Origin: Enterobacter mori
Lineage (GTDB): Bacteria > Pseudomonadota > Gammaproteobacteria > Enterobacterales > Enterobacteriaceae
Length of the DNA: 64,000 nucleotides
Reading direction: 5' to 3'
NCBI RefSeq assembly: GCF_025244905.1
Contig: NZ_CP104285.1
Coordinates: 4,402,001 to 4,466,000 of the forward strand
Below the pieces are notes generated by a model. It saw only the letters and a program-made list of their open reading frames with translations, was not told where the DNA came from and ran no database searches. The position numbers and the translations under genes are program-made. Each line of letters opens with the position of its first letter. Within the stretch, counting starts at the first letter, position 1. Of the stretch, positions 43,064-53,142 are shown piece after piece.

Positions 43064-43487
43064 CTCTGAATCCCCATTCGTGATGTCGTGTATATATTTT
43101 GTTTTATTATGGTTAAAAAGCATTCTGTACTTTTAATGAACAACGCTATTTTTACCAGTGCCTTTAATGGTTTAGCGCGGTTTTTTGTCAAAAACCAGAC
43201 TAATATCTCTATTTTTCAGGCGATTAAGCAAAGATAATATTCTGAATTCGGGCAGAGATAAACAAATAAAAGTGCAGTTTGCAGCATAAAATAACGGTAC
43301 AAAGCGCCGAATAAATCACTGCCTTTCAGGTTAAAATTCTGCTTAATTTTCGATCCATGTGTTTTCGAACTGCGCAATGCGTTGCCAAAAAACTAATCAC
43401 CTGGTTAACGGGAATAAAAAGAGAAAGCACCTGAGCAAATAAATTGAGTACACTGGCCCCACTCAACCTGATTTGGACAAGTAGCTA
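43064..43487. promoter_or_regulatory. AT-rich livK leader and divergent livK/panM promoter region
   Basis: This 424-bp stretch has no credible gene. It holds the livK promoter and long leader, including a weak hairpin (GGTTTTTTGTC-AAAAACC near 43181-43207), and the panM promoter. E. coli liv promoters respond to Lrp and leucine; AT-rich tracts here are compatible with Lrp binding, but I cannot place sites. Confidence 0.5.
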
Positions 43488-43877
43488 ATGAAACTGACTA
43501 TCGTGCGTCTGGTGACCTTTAGCGACCAGGATCATATCGACCTGGGCAAGATCTGGCCGGAATATTCCCCTTCGTCGCTGGCCGTCGACGAAAATCACCG
43601 TATCTATGCCGCGCGCTTTAACGAGCGTCTGCTGGCCGCCGTTCGCGTAACGCTGAGCGGCACGGAAGGGGCGCTGGACTCCCTGCGCGTGCGCGACGTC
43701 ACCCGCCGCCGCGGGGTCGGACAGTATTTAATTGAAGAAGTCATCCGTGAAAACCCGAGCGTGACCTCATGGTGGATGGCCGACGTGGGCGTGGAAGACC
43801 GCAGCGTGATGGCGGCGTTTATGCAGGCGTTAGGGTTTACGGCGCAGGCAAACGGGTGGGAGAAGCGCCAGAGTTGA
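43488..43877 (+). CDS. panM: PanD maturation factor, GNAT fold
   Basis: 129 residues; E. coli PanM (PanZ, YhhK) is 127. Acetyl-CoA-binding GNAT signature VTRRRGVGQYLIEEVI. It binds pro-PanD and promotes its self-cleavage to active aspartate decarboxylase in a CoA-dependent way, linking beta-alanine supply to CoA. Divergent from livK and convergent with livJ, as in E. coli. Confidence 0.95.
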   Translation: MKLTIVRLVTFSDQDHIDLGKIWPEYSPSSLAVDENHRIYAARFNERLLAAVRVTLSGTEGALDSLRVRDVTRRRGVGQYLIEEVIRENPSVTSWWMADVGVEDRSVMAAFMQALGFTAQANGWEKRQS

Positions 43878-43906
43878 TGGGTGCGGCCTGATCTGTGCGG
43901 CCTGAT

Positions 43907-43940
43907 GCCCTCACCCCGGCCCTCTCCCACGGGGAGAGAG
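43907..43940. repeat. Intergenic CCTCACCC palindromic element, copy 6
   Basis: GCCCTCACCCCGGCCCTCTC with GGGGAGAGAG, followed after ten bases by a terminator identical to that after livF. Confidence 0.85.
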
Positions 43941-43950
43941 CGAAAACATT

Positions 43951-43977
43951 AAAAAAGGCAACTTGCGTTGCCTTTTT
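43951..43977. terminator. Bidirectional terminator between panM and livJ
   Basis: AAAAAAGGCAACTTGCGTTG with CCTTTTT, identical to 38195-38219. T runs on both strands suit the convergent panM and livJ. Confidence 0.88.
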
Positions 43978-43981
43978 GCGT

Positions 43982-45082
43982 TTATTTTGCGTCAGTCGCC
44001 GTGCCGTTAGCATGCCAGTCAAACACGCCGAACTCGAAGCCTTTCAGATCGCCCTTCTCATCCCAGGACAGCGGCCCCATCACGGTGTCGACGGAATTCG
44101 CTTTCAGCCAGGTGGCAATCTCAGCCGGATCGGCTGACTGGTTCAGGCCCGCCTGCAGCGACTGCAGCGCCGCGTAGGTGGTCCAGACGAACGCGCCGCT
44201 TGGATCCTGTTTCTTCGCCTTGATGGCATCCACGATAGCTTTGTTCGCAGGGACCTGGTCGTAGTTTTTCGGTTTGGTCACCAGCAGGCCTTCGGCTGAT
44301 TCACCCGCAATGTTAGACAGGGAAACGTTCGCCACACCTTCCGGCCCCATAAACTGGGTTTTCAGACCCGCAGCGCGCGCCTGGCGGAGGATCTGGCCCA
44401 TTTCCGGGTGGTAGCCACCGTAGTAAACGAAATCAATATTCTCTTTCTTCAGACGCGCCACCAGGGTGGAGAAGTCTTTTTCACCGGCGGTGATCCCATC
44501 GAAGAATACCACGTCGGCATTGGCTTTCTTGAGGTTGTCCTGCACTGAACGCGCCAGACCTTCACCGTACTGCTGCTTGTCGTGAACGATAGCGATGCGC
44601 TTCGGCTTCACTTTTTCAACGATGTATTTCGCCGCGGTTGGGCCCTGGTCAGAGTCCAGACCGGTGGTGCGCAGAGTCAGCTTATAGCCACGCGCGGTCA
44701 GTTCCGGCGCGGTCGCAGCCGGGGTGATCATCAGAATGCCTTCATCTTCGTAGATGTCAGAGGCGGGCTGAGTAGAAGAAGAGCACAGGTGACCGATAAC
44801 GTACTTGATCCCGTCGTTCACCACTTTGTTCGCCACCGCGACCGCCTGTTTCGGGTCACAGGCATCATCATATTTTACGATCTGCAGTTTTTCGCCCTTG
44901 ATGCCGCCCTTAGCATTAATGTCTGCAACCGCCTGCTCAGCGCCGGTAAACTCCTGGTCGCCGTACTGTGCCACTGGACCGGACATCGCGCCAACCACAG
45001 CAACTTTGATATCTGCCTGTGCCATGGTGCTGAATGCCATCGCGATACATCCTGCCAGTAACGCTTTACCCTTCATGTTCAT
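43982..45082 (-). CDS. livJ: Leucine/isoleucine/valine periplasmic binding protein
   Basis: 366 residues from ATG 45082, aligning with E. coli [17 protein letters not shown] (367 residues); the ATG two codons later is better spaced from the AGG, so the exact start is open. Signal peptide cleaved near AQA; mature [20 protein letters not shown]. Shares LivHMGF with LivK but is transcribed alone. Confidence 0.95.
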   Translation of the reverse strand: MNMKGKALLAGCIAMAFSTMAQADIKVAVVGAMSGPVAQYGDQEFTGAEQAVADINAKGGIKGEKLQIVKYDDACDPKQAVAVANKVVNDGIKYVIGHLCSSSTQPASDIYEDEGILMITPAATAPELTARGYKLTLRTTGLDSDQGPTAAKYIVEKVKPKRIAIVHDKQQYGEGLARSVQDNLKKANADVVFFDGITAGEKDFSTLVARLKKENIDFVYYGGYHPEMGQILRQARAAGLKTQFMGPEGVANVSLSNIAGESAEGLLVTKPKNYDQVPANKAIVDAIKAKKQDPSGAFVWTTYAALQSLQAGLNQSADPAEIATWLKANSVDTVMGPLSWDEKGDLKGFEFGVFDWHANGTATDAK

Positions 45083-45244
45083 CCTGAGATTCCCCATTAT
45101 TATGGTTATTACGATTGTTGTGATGTTGTTGTGCAGCGCTTTATGTCAGTTATAGGTGTGCTGTCCGCGCTTTTTCAGCATACTCTGCTAAAACATACCC
45201 GATTTTTATGATTTTGGAATAGCTAATTTGAAATGAATATATGA

Positions 45245-45272
45245 TAGGCCCGGCAGGCATTTTCGCCGGGCA
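45245..45272. terminator. REP-like hairpin between livJ promoter and the aminotransferase gene
   Basis: GCCCGGCAGG-CATTTT-CGCCGGGC, seven bases after the aminotransferase stop. A GC-rich hairpin; probable 3' end of that transcript, without a strong T run. Confidence 0.55.
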
Positions 45273-45279
45273 TGTGGCT

Positions 45280-46545
45280 TTAACGTGTCAGCGACGCGGA
45301 GATAATGTCCAGCGCTTTACGGAACTGTACTTCAGGGATAGTTAGCGGATAGAGGAAACGAATGACGTTGCCGTAGACACCGCAGCTCAGAAGAAGCAGC
45401 CCTTCGTTCAATGCGCGCTCCTGCACCCGGCGGGTAAATTCCGGAGACGGTTGCCCGGATTGCGGATCGTTGAACTCCACCGCCACCATCGAGCCTTGCG
45501 CACGAATGTCGGCAATATACGGGCAGCCATCCTTCGCTTTATTCAGCACCTCTACCAGATGGTGGCCAAGGTGCGCCGCGCGGGTGCAGAGATCCTCTTC
45601 GTCAATCACGTCCAGCACGGCGTGCGCCGCCGCAATCGCCAGCGGGTTCCCCGCGTAGGTACCCCCCAGCCCACCTGGCGCAGGCGCATCCATCACCTCA
45701 GCACGACCCGACACCGCCGAGAGCGGCATCCCGCCCGCCAGGCTTTTCGCCATGGTGATCAGATCGGGCTTCACGCAGTGGTTTTCCATCGAGAATAGCT
45801 TGCCGGTACGGGCGAAGCCGGTTTGGACTTCGTCGGCAATCAGCAAAATCCCGTGGGTGTCGCACAGGGCGCGCAGCGCCTGCATAAAATCGGCGGGCGC
45901 AATGTTGAAACCGCCCTCCCCCTGAACCGGTTCAAGGATAATGGCCGCCACCTGGTCGGGTGCGATATCCGCTTTAAAGATGCGTTCCAGGCTTTTTAAC
46001 GCTTCCGCCGTGCTGACGCCGTGCAGATCGTTAGGGAACTGCGCGTGATACACCGAACCGGGGAACGGGCCGAACCCCAGCTTGTAAGGTGCGACCTTGC
46101 CGGTCAGCGCCATGGTCATAAAGGTGCGGCCATGGAAGGCGCCGCCAAAGGTGATAAGGCCGGGGCGTTTGGTATATGCGCGGGCAATTTTGACCGCGTT
46201 TTCAACCGCTTCTGCGCCCGTCGAGAAGAAGGCGGTCTTGGCGGGACCGTCAATCGGCACGCGCTGGTTGATGCGTTCGGCAAGCGCGACATAGCCCTCA
46301 TACGGCACAATCTGGTAGGCCGTGTGGGTGAAGGCATGGAGTTGTTTTTCGATGGCGGCAATGACTTTTGGATGGCGATGGCCGGTATTCAGCACTGCGA
46401 TCCCGGCGGCGAAGTCGATGTACTCGTTGCCTTCCACGTCCCACACCGTGGCGTTTTCGGCTTTATCGGCATAGAAGCTACACATCACCCCGATGCCGCG
46501 CGGCGTTGCCTGTAAACGCCGGTCATTCAGTTCGTTATTTTTCAC
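45280..46545 (-). CDS. 4-Aminobutyrate:2-oxoglutarate aminotransferase (GabT/PuuE type)
   Basis: 421 residues from GTG 46545, preceded by AGGGGG; the start aligns with E. coli PuuE (xNNEFHQRRLSATPRGVGVM). Class III PLP aminotransferase: TGAEAVENAVKIARA, GGFHGRT-like GGAFHGRTFMTMALTGKV, LIADEVQTGFARTGK, and the PLP lysine in MAKSLAGGMPLS. It converts 4-aminobutyrate to succinate semialdehyde. It most resembles PuuE by motif, but stands alone here, without puu or gab partners. E. coli has no gene between livJ and rpoH. Confidence 0.9.
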   Translation of the reverse strand: MKNNELNDRRLQATPRGIGVMCSFYADKAENATVWDVEGNEYIDFAAGIAVLNTGHRHPKVIAAIEKQLHAFTHTAYQIVPYEGYVALAERINQRVPIDGPAKTAFFSTGAEAVENAVKIARAYTKRPGLITFGGAFHGRTFMTMALTGKVAPYKLGFGPFPGSVYHAQFPNDLHGVSTAEALKSLERIFKADIAPDQVAAIILEPVQGEGGFNIAPADFMQALRALCDTHGILLIADEVQTGFARTGKLFSMENHCVKPDLITMAKSLAGGMPLSAVSGRAEVMDAPAPGGLGGTYAGNPLAIAAAHAVLDVIDEEDLCTRAAHLGHHLVEVLNKAKDGCPYIADIRAQGSMVAVEFNDPQSGQPSPEFTRRVQERALNEGLLLLSCGVYGNVIRFLYPLTIPEVQFRKALDIISASLTR

Positions 46546-46624
46546 CCAGTCCCCCTGAGAAAGTCGCCTGCTTAGCGCATCAGTAAGTGTTTGCCAGGGG
46601 GAGGGAATTCGCCAGAGCGGGCGC

Positions 46625-46662
46625 AAAAAAAACAAAACCCCCGGACTCTCATCCAGGGGTTC
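46625..46662 (-). terminator. rpoH terminator
   Basis: On the minus strand AACCCCTGGA pairs with TCCGGGGGTT around TGAGAG, followed by TTGTTTTTTTT; it begins 19 bases after the rpoH stop. Confidence 0.88.
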
Positions 46663-46681
46663 TCGGTGTACTTCGCTTAGA

Positions 46682-47539
46682 TTACGCTTCGATAGCGGCG
46701 CGAAGTTTTTTCATGGCGTTCTTTTCAAGCTGACGGACACGTTCCGCGGAGACGCCGTAGCGGTCGGCCAGCTCCTGCAGCGTGGACTTGTTGTCTTCGT
46801 CCAGCCAGCGGGCACGGATAATATCCTGGCTACGCTCGTCGAGGCCTTCCATCGCATAGGTCAGCTTGTTCGCGGCCTGATCTTCCCAGTTGTCCTCTTC
46901 GATGCCGTCGGCAAAGTTAGAGGTTTTATCCTGCAGATACAGAACCGGTGCCATTGGCTGGCTGTCGGATGCGTCGTCGTCGGAGGACATATCAAAAGTC
47001 ATGTCCTGCGCGGCCATGCGGGATTCCATCTCACGCACGTCTTTGCTGGATACGCCCAGCTCGCGCGCCACCATTTCCACTTCATCCTGGTTGAACCAGC
47101 CCAGACGCTGCTTGGTTTTACGCAGGTTGAAGAACAGTTTGCGCTGCGCTTTCGTCGTGGCGACTTTCACAATACGCCAGTTACGCAGGACGTATTCGTG
47201 AATTTCTGCTTTGATCCAGTGCACGGCGAAGGAGACCAGTCGCACACCCACTTCCGGGTTGAAGCGACGTACAGCCTTCATCAGGCCGATGTTACCTTCC
47301 TGAATCAAGTCCGCCTGCGGCAGGCCGTAGCCCGAGTAGTTACGAGCAACGTGAACAACAAAGCGCAGGTGAGACAGGATCAGCGTCTTAGCTGCTTCCA
47401 GATCGCCCTGGTAATGCAGCTTTTCAGCAAGCTCCTTTTCTTCCTCGGCCGTTAACATCGGCCAGGTGTTCGCAGCCCGGATGTAAGATTCCAGGTTACC
47501 AACAGGGGCTAAAGCTAAAGTTTGCATTTCTTTGGTCAT
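46682..47539 (-). CDS. rpoH: RNA polymerase sigma-32 (heat shock)
   Basis: 285 residues (E. coli 284). Region 2 [21 protein letters not shown]; the RpoH box [18 protein letters not shown]; region 4 [24 protein letters not shown]. It directs heat-shock transcription. In E. coli its mRNA 5' part is a thermosensor and the protein is degraded by FtsH. Own promoters and terminator. Confidence 0.98.
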   Translation of the reverse strand: MTKEMQTLALAPVGNLESYIRAANTWPMLTAEEEKELAEKLHYQGDLEAAKTLILSHLRFVVHVARNYSGYGLPQADLIQEGNIGLMKAVRRFNPEVGVRLVSFAVHWIKAEIHEYVLRNWRIVKVATTKAQRKLFFNLRKTKQRLGWFNQDEVEMVARELGVSSKDVREMESRMAAQDMTFDMSSDDDASDSQPMAPVLYLQDKTSNFADGIEEDNWEDQAANKLTYAMEGLDERSQDIIRARWLDEDNKSTLQELADRYGVSAERVRQLEKNAMKKLRAAIEA

Positions 47540-47635
47540 TCATTCCTCTCAATGTTTCTTCTGGTCCAGGCTGTCCCCATCAGGCAACAACCATGCCAAA
47601 GCGTTTGAGCAGCGAGATTAGCATTCACACTTTTA

Positions 47636-47662
47636 TCAGACCGTGATTTTATCCACAAGTTC
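47636..47662 (-). promoter_or_regulatory. rpoH P3-like sigma-E promoter with an embedded DnaA box
   Basis: On the minus strand GAACTT and TCTGA are separated by 16 bases, matching the sigma-E promoter P3 of E. coli rpoH. Within the spacer lies a perfect DnaA box TTATCCACA (47649-47657 on the plus strand). E. coli P3 and P4 are repressed by DnaA. Confidence 0.75.
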
Positions 47663-47790
47663 CAGGTGCAACAGTGAATAAATTACGCACAAAATGTGAC
47701 ATGAAGATGATAACAGGGGAAGAGACAACAGGGACGCTTTCCCTGCAGAGCGAACATCTCGGTGCAGGGAAAGATTATATCACGCTTTTA

Positions 47791-48846
47791 TTAGTCGGGA
47801 GTAAAGTGGCGTAAATGTTGAACCGTCGCCAGCCATGCGGCTACCCAGCCGATCATGGAGCACACCAGCAGCAACAGCAGGCACTCATCAAACCCTAAGC
47901 CACTGATATCAAACTTCGTTCCGAAAACCTGCGCCACTTCAGTCACGGCAGAGGAAAGCCGCATCACCAAAATTTCTGACAATATCAGTGAAAGAAATGC
48001 GCCGGAAAAACCGAGCAGCGCGCCGCCGTAGAGGAACGGACGGAGGATGAAACCATCCGTTGCGCCAATCAGTTTCTGCACGTTGATGGTATCGCGGCGG
48101 GCGAAGATGCTCAGACGCACGCTGTTACCGATGACGAGGAATACCGCCGCCACCATCAGCACGCCAATCATCGCCGACACGCGCCCCACCAGCCCGGTCA
48201 GGGCTGCAAGGCGGGCAAACCAGCTGTCGTCCATGCGCACTTCATCAATCCCGTTGATACGGGTGATGCGGTCACGCAGGGTATTCAGCGAATCGGTGCC
48301 CTGGAAATCGAGTTTCGGGATCACCACCGCCACGGCGGGCAGCGGGTTCTCTTCCAGCATATCCAGCGCGCCGCCAAAGCCTGACCAGTTGCGGAACTCG
48401 CCCAGCGCTTCATCGCGCGAGAGATAGTTCACCTTCTCGACACCCTGTTCGGCCTGAATTTGCCCGACCACCTGCGCCGCCGCGTTATCATCGAGCGCTT
48501 TATCCAGATAGACGGTGATCTGCGGCGACGGATAATACTGCGATGCCGCCTGGTTGACGTTCTTATAGACCATGTAGCAGACGCTTGGCAGCGTCAGGGA
48601 GATGGCAATCACCATCACCGTCAGGAACGTCGCCAGCGGTTTACTTTTCAGATCCTGCAATGCCCCCTGGAAGGCATAGCGCACCTGCTCGTTGAACACG
48701 TTGGTCTTGCGGGAGTTTGGCTTCGGCGCGGCTTTCGCACGCTTTGGCGTATTACGATTGCCGTCCCCGCCGCCCTGCGGCTTGCGGAAACGGTCAAACC
48801 GGTTCCCGAACTGCCGAATCTGGTTCATTGCATCACGCTTGTTCAC
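47791..48846 (-). CDS. ftsX: Cell division ABC transporter permease-like protein FtsX
   Basis: 351 residues from GTG 48846, as MNKRDAxNxIRQFG in E. coli (352). A basic cytoplasmic N-terminus, four membrane helices, and a periplasmic loop (about 95-210) that activates EnvC and amidases. The start overlaps the ftsE end by 14 bp. It acts at the septum with FtsE. Confidence 0.97.
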   Translation of the reverse strand: MNKRDAMNQIRQFGNRFDRFRKPQGGGDGNRNTPKRAKAAPKPNSRKTNVFNEQVRYAFQGALQDLKSKPLATFLTVMVIAISLTLPSVCYMVYKNVNQAASQYYPSPQITVYLDKALDDNAAAQVVGQIQAEQGVEKVNYLSRDEALGEFRNWSGFGGALDMLEENPLPAVAVVIPKLDFQGTDSLNTLRDRITRINGIDEVRMDDSWFARLAALTGLVGRVSAMIGVLMVAAVFLVIGNSVRLSIFARRDTINVQKLIGATDGFILRPFLYGGALLGFSGAFLSLILSEILVMRLSSAVTEVAQVFGTKFDISGLGFDECLLLLLVCSMIGWVAAWLATVQHLRHFTPD

Positions 48847-49504
48847 CGTGGCCTCCGTGCAAATGCCCGTCGCTCAGGGTCAGCATGCGGTACGAACGAC
48901 GGGAAATGAGCCCGATGTCGTGCGTCGCCATCAATACCGTGACCCCTACGCGGTTGAATTCCTCAAACAGACGCAAAATCCCTTCGGACAGGGCATCGTC
49001 CAGGTTACCGGTTGGTTCATCCGCCAGCAGTACGGCAGGCTTGTTCACCACCGCACGGGCGATGCCCACGCGCTGCTGCTCACCGCCGGACAGCTGGATC
49101 GGGAAGTTCTTCGCTTTGTCCAGCAGCCCGACCTTATCCAGCGCCGCAGAGACGCGACGGCGAATATCATCGTAGCTGGCGCCGGCAATAATCAGCGGGA
49201 TAGCGACGTTATCAAAAACGGTGCGATCCATCAGCAGGTGGTGATCCTGGAAAATCATGCCGATCTGACGACGCAGGAACGGCACTTCGCGGTTTTTCAG
49301 GCGGCTAATTTCGTGGCCGCTGAAAAAGATTTTCCCGGCGCTGGGCCGTTCGATCCCACAGATAAGCTTGAGCAGGGTACTTTTCCCCGCGCCGGAATGG
49401 CCGGTCAGGAATGCCATCTCGCCTGGCTGCAGATGGAACGTTACCCCCTGCAGCGCTTGTCTCCCACCGAGATAGGCCTTGCTGACGTGTTCAAAGCGAA
49501 TCAT
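48833..49504 (-). CDS. ftsE: Cell division ATPase FtsE
   Basis: 223 residues (E. coli 222). Walker [10 protein letters not shown], signature [16 protein letters not shown], Walker [14 protein letters not shown]. It drives FtsX to trigger peptidoglycan splitting at the septum. Two bases after ftsY. Confidence 0.97.
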   Translation of the reverse strand: MIRFEHVSKAYLGGRQALQGVTFHLQPGEMAFLTGHSGAGKSTLLKLICGIERPSAGKIFFSGHEISRLKNREVPFLRRQIGMIFQDHHLLMDRTVFDNVAIPLIIAGASYDDIRRRVSAALDKVGLLDKAKNFPIQLSGGEQQRVGIARAVVNKPAVLLADEPTGNLDDALSEGILRLFEEFNRVGVTVLMATHDIGLISRRSYRMLTLSDGHLHGGHGEQA

Positions 49505-49506
49505 TG

Positions 49507-50967
49507 TTAGTCCTCTCGGGCAAATAATGCCTCAATAAAGTCGTCCGCCTTAAACGGACGCAAATCCTCAATACGCTCGCCTACACCGATGTAACGGATA
49601 GGAATGCCGAACTGATCGGCAACGGAGAAGATCACCCCGCCTTTGGCGGTGCCGTCCAGCTTGGTCAGCGCGATCCCCGTCAGTCCTACCGCTTCATGGA
49701 ACAGCTTCGCCTGACTGATGGCGTTCTGTCCGGTGCTGGCGTCAATGGTCAGCATAATTTCATGCGGTGCGTCTTCGTCCAGCTTCTTCATGACGCGGAC
49801 GATTTTCTTCAACTCTTCCATCAGGTGCGATTTGTTCTGCAAACGCCCTGCGGTATCGGCAATCAGCACGTCCACGTTACGCGCCTTCGCCGCCTGGATG
49901 GCGTCGAAGATCACGGATGCGGAATCCGCGCCGGTATGCTGGGCAATCACCGGGATGTTATTGCGCTGACCCCAGACCTGCAGCTGCTCAACCGCCGCCG
50001 CACGGAAGGTATCGCCCGCCGCCAGCATCACCGATTTGCCCTGCTGCTCGAACTGACGCGCCAGCTTGCCGATGGTGGTGGTTTTACCCACGCCGTTCAC
50101 GCCAACCATCAGAATAACAAATGGCGTTTTGCCTTCAATATTAAGTGGTTCATCAACTTTTGCGAGAATTTCGCCCATCTCGTCTTTCAGCAGGCCGTAC
50201 AGCGCTTCGGCATCACGCAGCTGTTTGCGGCTCGCCCCTTCGGTCAGGTTGGCGATGATCTTACGGGTCGTTTCCACGCCGACGTCCGCAATCAGCAGCT
50301 GTTCCTCCAGCTCTTCAAAGAGATCGTCGTCGATCTTCTTGCCGCGGAACAGACTGATAAATCCGGAACCTAAGTTTTCTTTGGTTTTGAGCAGGCTACG
50401 CTTCAGGCGCGCGAAGAAACCTTCTTTGGTCGGTTTTTCCTGCTCCTGAACGATCTCTTCTTCGGCCTGCTCTTCCACCGGCACGACGATAACCGCTTCT
50501 TCTGCGGCTTCCGCCGCCAGCGCCTGGGCTTCCAGCTCTTCGTCGGTCAGCTCTGGCTCGAGTGCCGCTTCTTCTTCCACTGCTTCAACAATTTCAACGG
50601 TTTCCGCTTCGGCCTGCCACTCTTCGGCAGCAACCTCTTCGGCTTTTACCTCTTCCGGCAGCGGCAGCTCTTCGTGCTCAATAACGGCCTGCGGCGCGTG
50701 GGTAATTTCTTCGACGACAACCGGCTCTGGCTTCTCGCTTTCCTGAACCTGTTCAGTGACCTCAACCACCTCTTCAGCAAAGGATTCAATCTCTTCTTTG
50801 CTGTGCGCCGTTTCTTCCGCTTCGACAACCGCGGCGGTTTCTACAGGCGTTTCAGCCTGCGACTGCTCTTCAACGGCTTGTTGTTCTTCGGTTTTCTGTT
50901 CTGTTTCTTGCTCTTTTTCACCGAAGCCCAGCCAGGAAAAGAAGCCACGTTTTTTTTGTTTTGCCAT
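49507..50967 (-). CDS. ftsY: Signal recognition particle receptor FtsY
   Basis: 486 residues (E. coli 497). An N-terminal acidic, Glu/Ala-rich A domain (about 1-190, VEEQ and EEVVEVTE runs) contacts the membrane. The NG GTPase domain follows with GVNGVGKTTTIGKLA, DTFRAAAVEQL, DTAGR and TKLDGTAKGG. It docks SRP-ribosome complexes at SecYEG. The A domain is about eleven residues shorter than in E. coli. First gene of ftsYEX. Confidence 0.97.
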   Translation of the reverse strand: MAKQKKRGFFSWLGFGEKEQETEQKTEEQQAVEEQSQAETPVETAAVVEAEETAHSKEEIESFAEEVVEVTEQVQESEKPEPVVVEEITHAPQAVIEHEELPLPEEVKAEEVAAEEWQAEAETVEIVEAVEEEAALEPELTDEELEAQALAAEAAEEAVIVVPVEEQAEEEIVQEQEKPTKEGFFARLKRSLLKTKENLGSGFISLFRGKKIDDDLFEELEEQLLIADVGVETTRKIIANLTEGASRKQLRDAEALYGLLKDEMGEILAKVDEPLNIEGKTPFVILMVGVNGVGKTTTIGKLARQFEQQGKSVMLAAGDTFRAAAVEQLQVWGQRNNIPVIAQHTGADSASVIFDAIQAAKARNVDVLIADTAGRLQNKSHLMEELKKIVRVMKKLDEDAPHEIMLTIDASTGQNAISQAKLFHEAVGLTGIALTKLDGTAKGGVIFSVADQFGIPIRYIGVGERIEDLRPFKADDFIEALFARED

Positions 50968-51094
50968 CTGCGACTACACTCCTCGCGGCGCTATATACAT
51001 GTAAGCTAAAAAAATGATGAAATAGTCTAACACTTTACTTAATTGACATCACCGCCCGCAATCGCAGGCCAATTGTTAACAGAGCTTTCCTGAG

Positions 51095-51697
51095 ATGAAG
51101 AAACCCAACCGCGCCCCGGCCGGTCAAATTCGTATTATCGGCGGTCAGTGGCGAGGCCGGAAATTACCGGTGCCGGACAGCCCCGGTTTACGCCCCACTA
51201 CCGACCGCGTGCGCGAGACGCTGTTTAACTGGCTCGCCCCGTCAATGGTAGACGCCCACTGCCTGGACTGCTTCGCCGGAAGCGGCGCGCTCGGGCTTGA
51301 AGCGCTGTCGCGCTATGCCGCCAGCGCCACGCTGCTGGAGATGGAGCGCGGCGTGGCGCAGACGCTGCAGCAAAATCTGGCGACGCTGAAGGCGAGCAAC
51401 GCCAAAGTGGTCAACACCAACACGCTGAGCTTCCTCGCGCAACAGGGCACACCGCACAACGTGGTGTTCGTCGATCCGCCGTTCCGCAAGGGGCTGCTGG
51501 AAGAGACGTTATCCCTGCTGGAGCAAAACGGCTGGCTGGCGGATGACGCGCTAATCTATGTAGAAAGCGAAGTGGAGAACGGTTTGCCGCCGGTGCCCGC
51601 GCACTGGGATCTGCACCGCGAAAAGGTCGCCGGTCAGGTTGCTTATCGTCTGTATCACCGTCAGGCACAAGGAGGATCCGATGCCGGTACTGATTAA
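51095..51697 (+). CDS. rsmD: 16S rRNA (guanine966-N2)-methyltransferase
   Basis: 200 residues (E. coli 198). SAM-binding LDCFAGSGALGLEALSR and catalytic VFVDPPFRKG (the DPPF motif). It methylates G966 of 16S rRNA on the 30S subunit. Divergent from ftsY; its end overlaps yhhL by 17 bp. Confidence 0.97.
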   Translation: MKKPNRAPAGQIRIIGGQWRGRKLPVPDSPGLRPTTDRVRETLFNWLAPSMVDAHCLDCFAGSGALGLEALSRYAASATLLEMERGVAQTLQQNLATLKASNAKVVNTNTLSFLAQQGTPHNVVFVDPPFRKGLLEETLSLLEQNGWLADDALIYVESEVENGLPPVPAHWDLHREKVAGQVAYRLYHRQAQGGSDAGTD

Positions 51698-51962
51698 CCT
51701 GGGACGTTTGCTGATGCTGGGCGTCTGGGCATTTTTGATTTTAAACCTGGTGCACCCGTTCCCGCGCCCGATGAACATTTTCGTTAACGTGGCGCTGATT
51801 TTCACGTCGTTTATGCACGCCCTGCAGATGGTGATGCTGAAGAACGGCCTGCCGAAAGACGGCCCGCAGATGACGGGCTGGCAGCAGCTGCGCGTATTTA
51901 TTTTCGGCGTGTTTGAGCTGCTGGTGTGGATGAAGAAGTTTAAGGCGCAGGTGAAGAAGTAA
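51681..51962 (+). CDS. yhhL: DUF1145 membrane protein YhhL
   Basis: 93 residues from ATG 51681, preceded by AAGGAGG inside the rsmD end. Three hydrophobic segments (LLMLGVWAFLILNLV first). Function unknown; coupled to rsmD by overlap as in E. coli. Confidence 0.92.
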   Translation: MPVLINLGRLLMLGVWAFLILNLVHPFPRPMNIFVNVALIFTSFMHALQMVMLKNGLPKDGPQMTGWQQLRVFIFGVFELLVWMKKFKAQVKK

Positions 51963-51975
51963 GGTGCGGCCTGTT

Positions 51976-52011
51976 GCCCTCACCCTAACCCTCTCCCACA
52001 GGGAGAGGGAA
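51976..52011. repeat. Intergenic CCTCACCC palindromic element, copy 7
   Basis: GCCCTCACCCTAACCCTCTC with CACAGGGAGAGGGAA, between the convergent yhhL and yhhM; likely also their terminator. Confidence 0.85.
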
Positions 52012-52022
52012 CCGATCGCGCC

Positions 52023-52379
52023 TTATTCAGGCGTAAAACCTTCGAACCGCGACCCTTTGTAGCTCAGCGTTCCTTTCTCTCCCACCGTCAGCTGATGGTA
52101 CTGCTGCGCCTCCAGGCGGAAGGTCACCTCCAGCCCGCCCGTTTCCGGCTTAAAGCTCGCTTCATAGCGCATTGCTGTGCCCGCAGGTGTCACCTGCTGC
52201 TGGCGCGAGCGGCGATCGTTAATCGTCTTCTCACGCTTGTTCGTCACCACCACGCGCTTTTGCATCAGCGGCGCGGCGTCGTTATCCGCCTTCTCGCGGC
52301 GCTGCTGCACGAAACGAAACGAGGCGGCAATGACGATAATCGCCACCACGATAATGAAAAACAGCGGCATCTTGCTCAT
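52023..52379 (-). CDS. yhhM: DUF2500 protein YhhM
   Basis: 118 residues (E. coli 119). One N-terminal membrane anchor (LFFIIVVAIIVIAASF), then a soluble domain (KREKTINDRRSRQQQVTPAG, GEKGTLSYKGSRF). Function unknown. Divergent from yhhN. Confidence 0.92.
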   Translation of the reverse strand: MSKMPLFFIIVVAIIVIAASFRFVQQRREKADNDAAPLMQKRVVVTNKREKTINDRRSRQQQVTPAGTAMRYEASFKPETGGLEVTFRLEAQQYHQLTVGEKGTLSYKGSRFEGFTPE

Positions 52380-52508
52380 TGAAAAATCCCATCAGATTAT
52401 GCGGAATTCAGGATACCTTGCCTTCCCCGTCATTGCCAAACGCCCGCCCGCGTCACTACACTGGATCAGAAACTGATTATTCAGCCTCAACAGATACAGG
52501 GAGTTAAT

Positions 52509-53135
52509 ATGCTTTGGTCATTTATCGCCGTCTGTTTGTCCGCATGGCTTTTTGTCGATGCGTCGTATCGTGGCCCTACCTGGCAGCGCTGGCTTTTTAA
52601 ACCCGTCACGCTGCTGCTCCTGCTGCTGTTAGCCTGGCAAGCGCCGATGTTCAACGCCGTCAGCTATCTGGTCCTCGCCGGGCTGTGTGCGTCCCTGATA
52701 GGCGATGCGCTGACTCTGCTCCCCCGTCAGCGCCTGCTCTATGCCGTCGGTGCGTTCTTCCTGTCACATCTGCTTTACACCATCTACTTTGCCAGCCAGA
52801 TGACGCTCTCCTTCTTCTGGCCGCTGCCGCTGGTGCTGCTGGTGATAGGCGCGCTGCTGATTGCGGTGATCTGGTCGCGTCTGGAAGAGATGCGTTTGCC
52901 GGTCTGTACCTTTATCGCCATGACGCTGGTGATGGTGTGGCTGGCAGGCGAGCTGTGGTTCTTCCGTCCGACGTCTCAGGCGATGTCCGCCTTCTTCGGC
53001 GCGGCGCTGTTGCTCATCGGGAATATCGTCTGGCTGGGCAGCCACTATCGTCGCCGCTTCCGTGCGGATAACGCGATTGCCGCTGCCTGCTACTTTGCCG
53101 GGCACTTCCTGATCGTGCGTTCGCTGTATATTTAA
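52509..53135 (+). CDS. yhhN: YhhN/TMEM86-family membrane protein
   Basis: 208 residues, the E. coli length, with about eight membrane helices. Conserved [20 protein letters not shown] and [11 protein letters not shown] motifs match the lysoplasmalogenase (TMEM86) family; activity in bacteria is poorly known. It is 76 bp upstream of zntA on the same strand. Confidence 0.93.
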   Translation: MLWSFIAVCLSAWLFVDASYRGPTWQRWLFKPVTLLLLLLLAWQAPMFNAVSYLVLAGLCASLIGDALTLLPRQRLLYAVGAFFLSHLLYTIYFASQMTLSFFWPLPLVLLVIGALLIAVIWSRLEEMRLPVCTFIAMTLVMVWLAGELWFFRPTSQAMSAFFGAALLLIGNIVWLGSHYRRRFRADNAIAAACYFAGHFLIVRSLYI

Positions 53136-53142
53136 ATAAGTC

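Noticed and set aside
46546..46635. N-terminal extension of the aminotransferase to 451 residues
   Set aside because: The extension has no homologous counterpart and the GTG at 46545 has a strong RBS and the conserved start.
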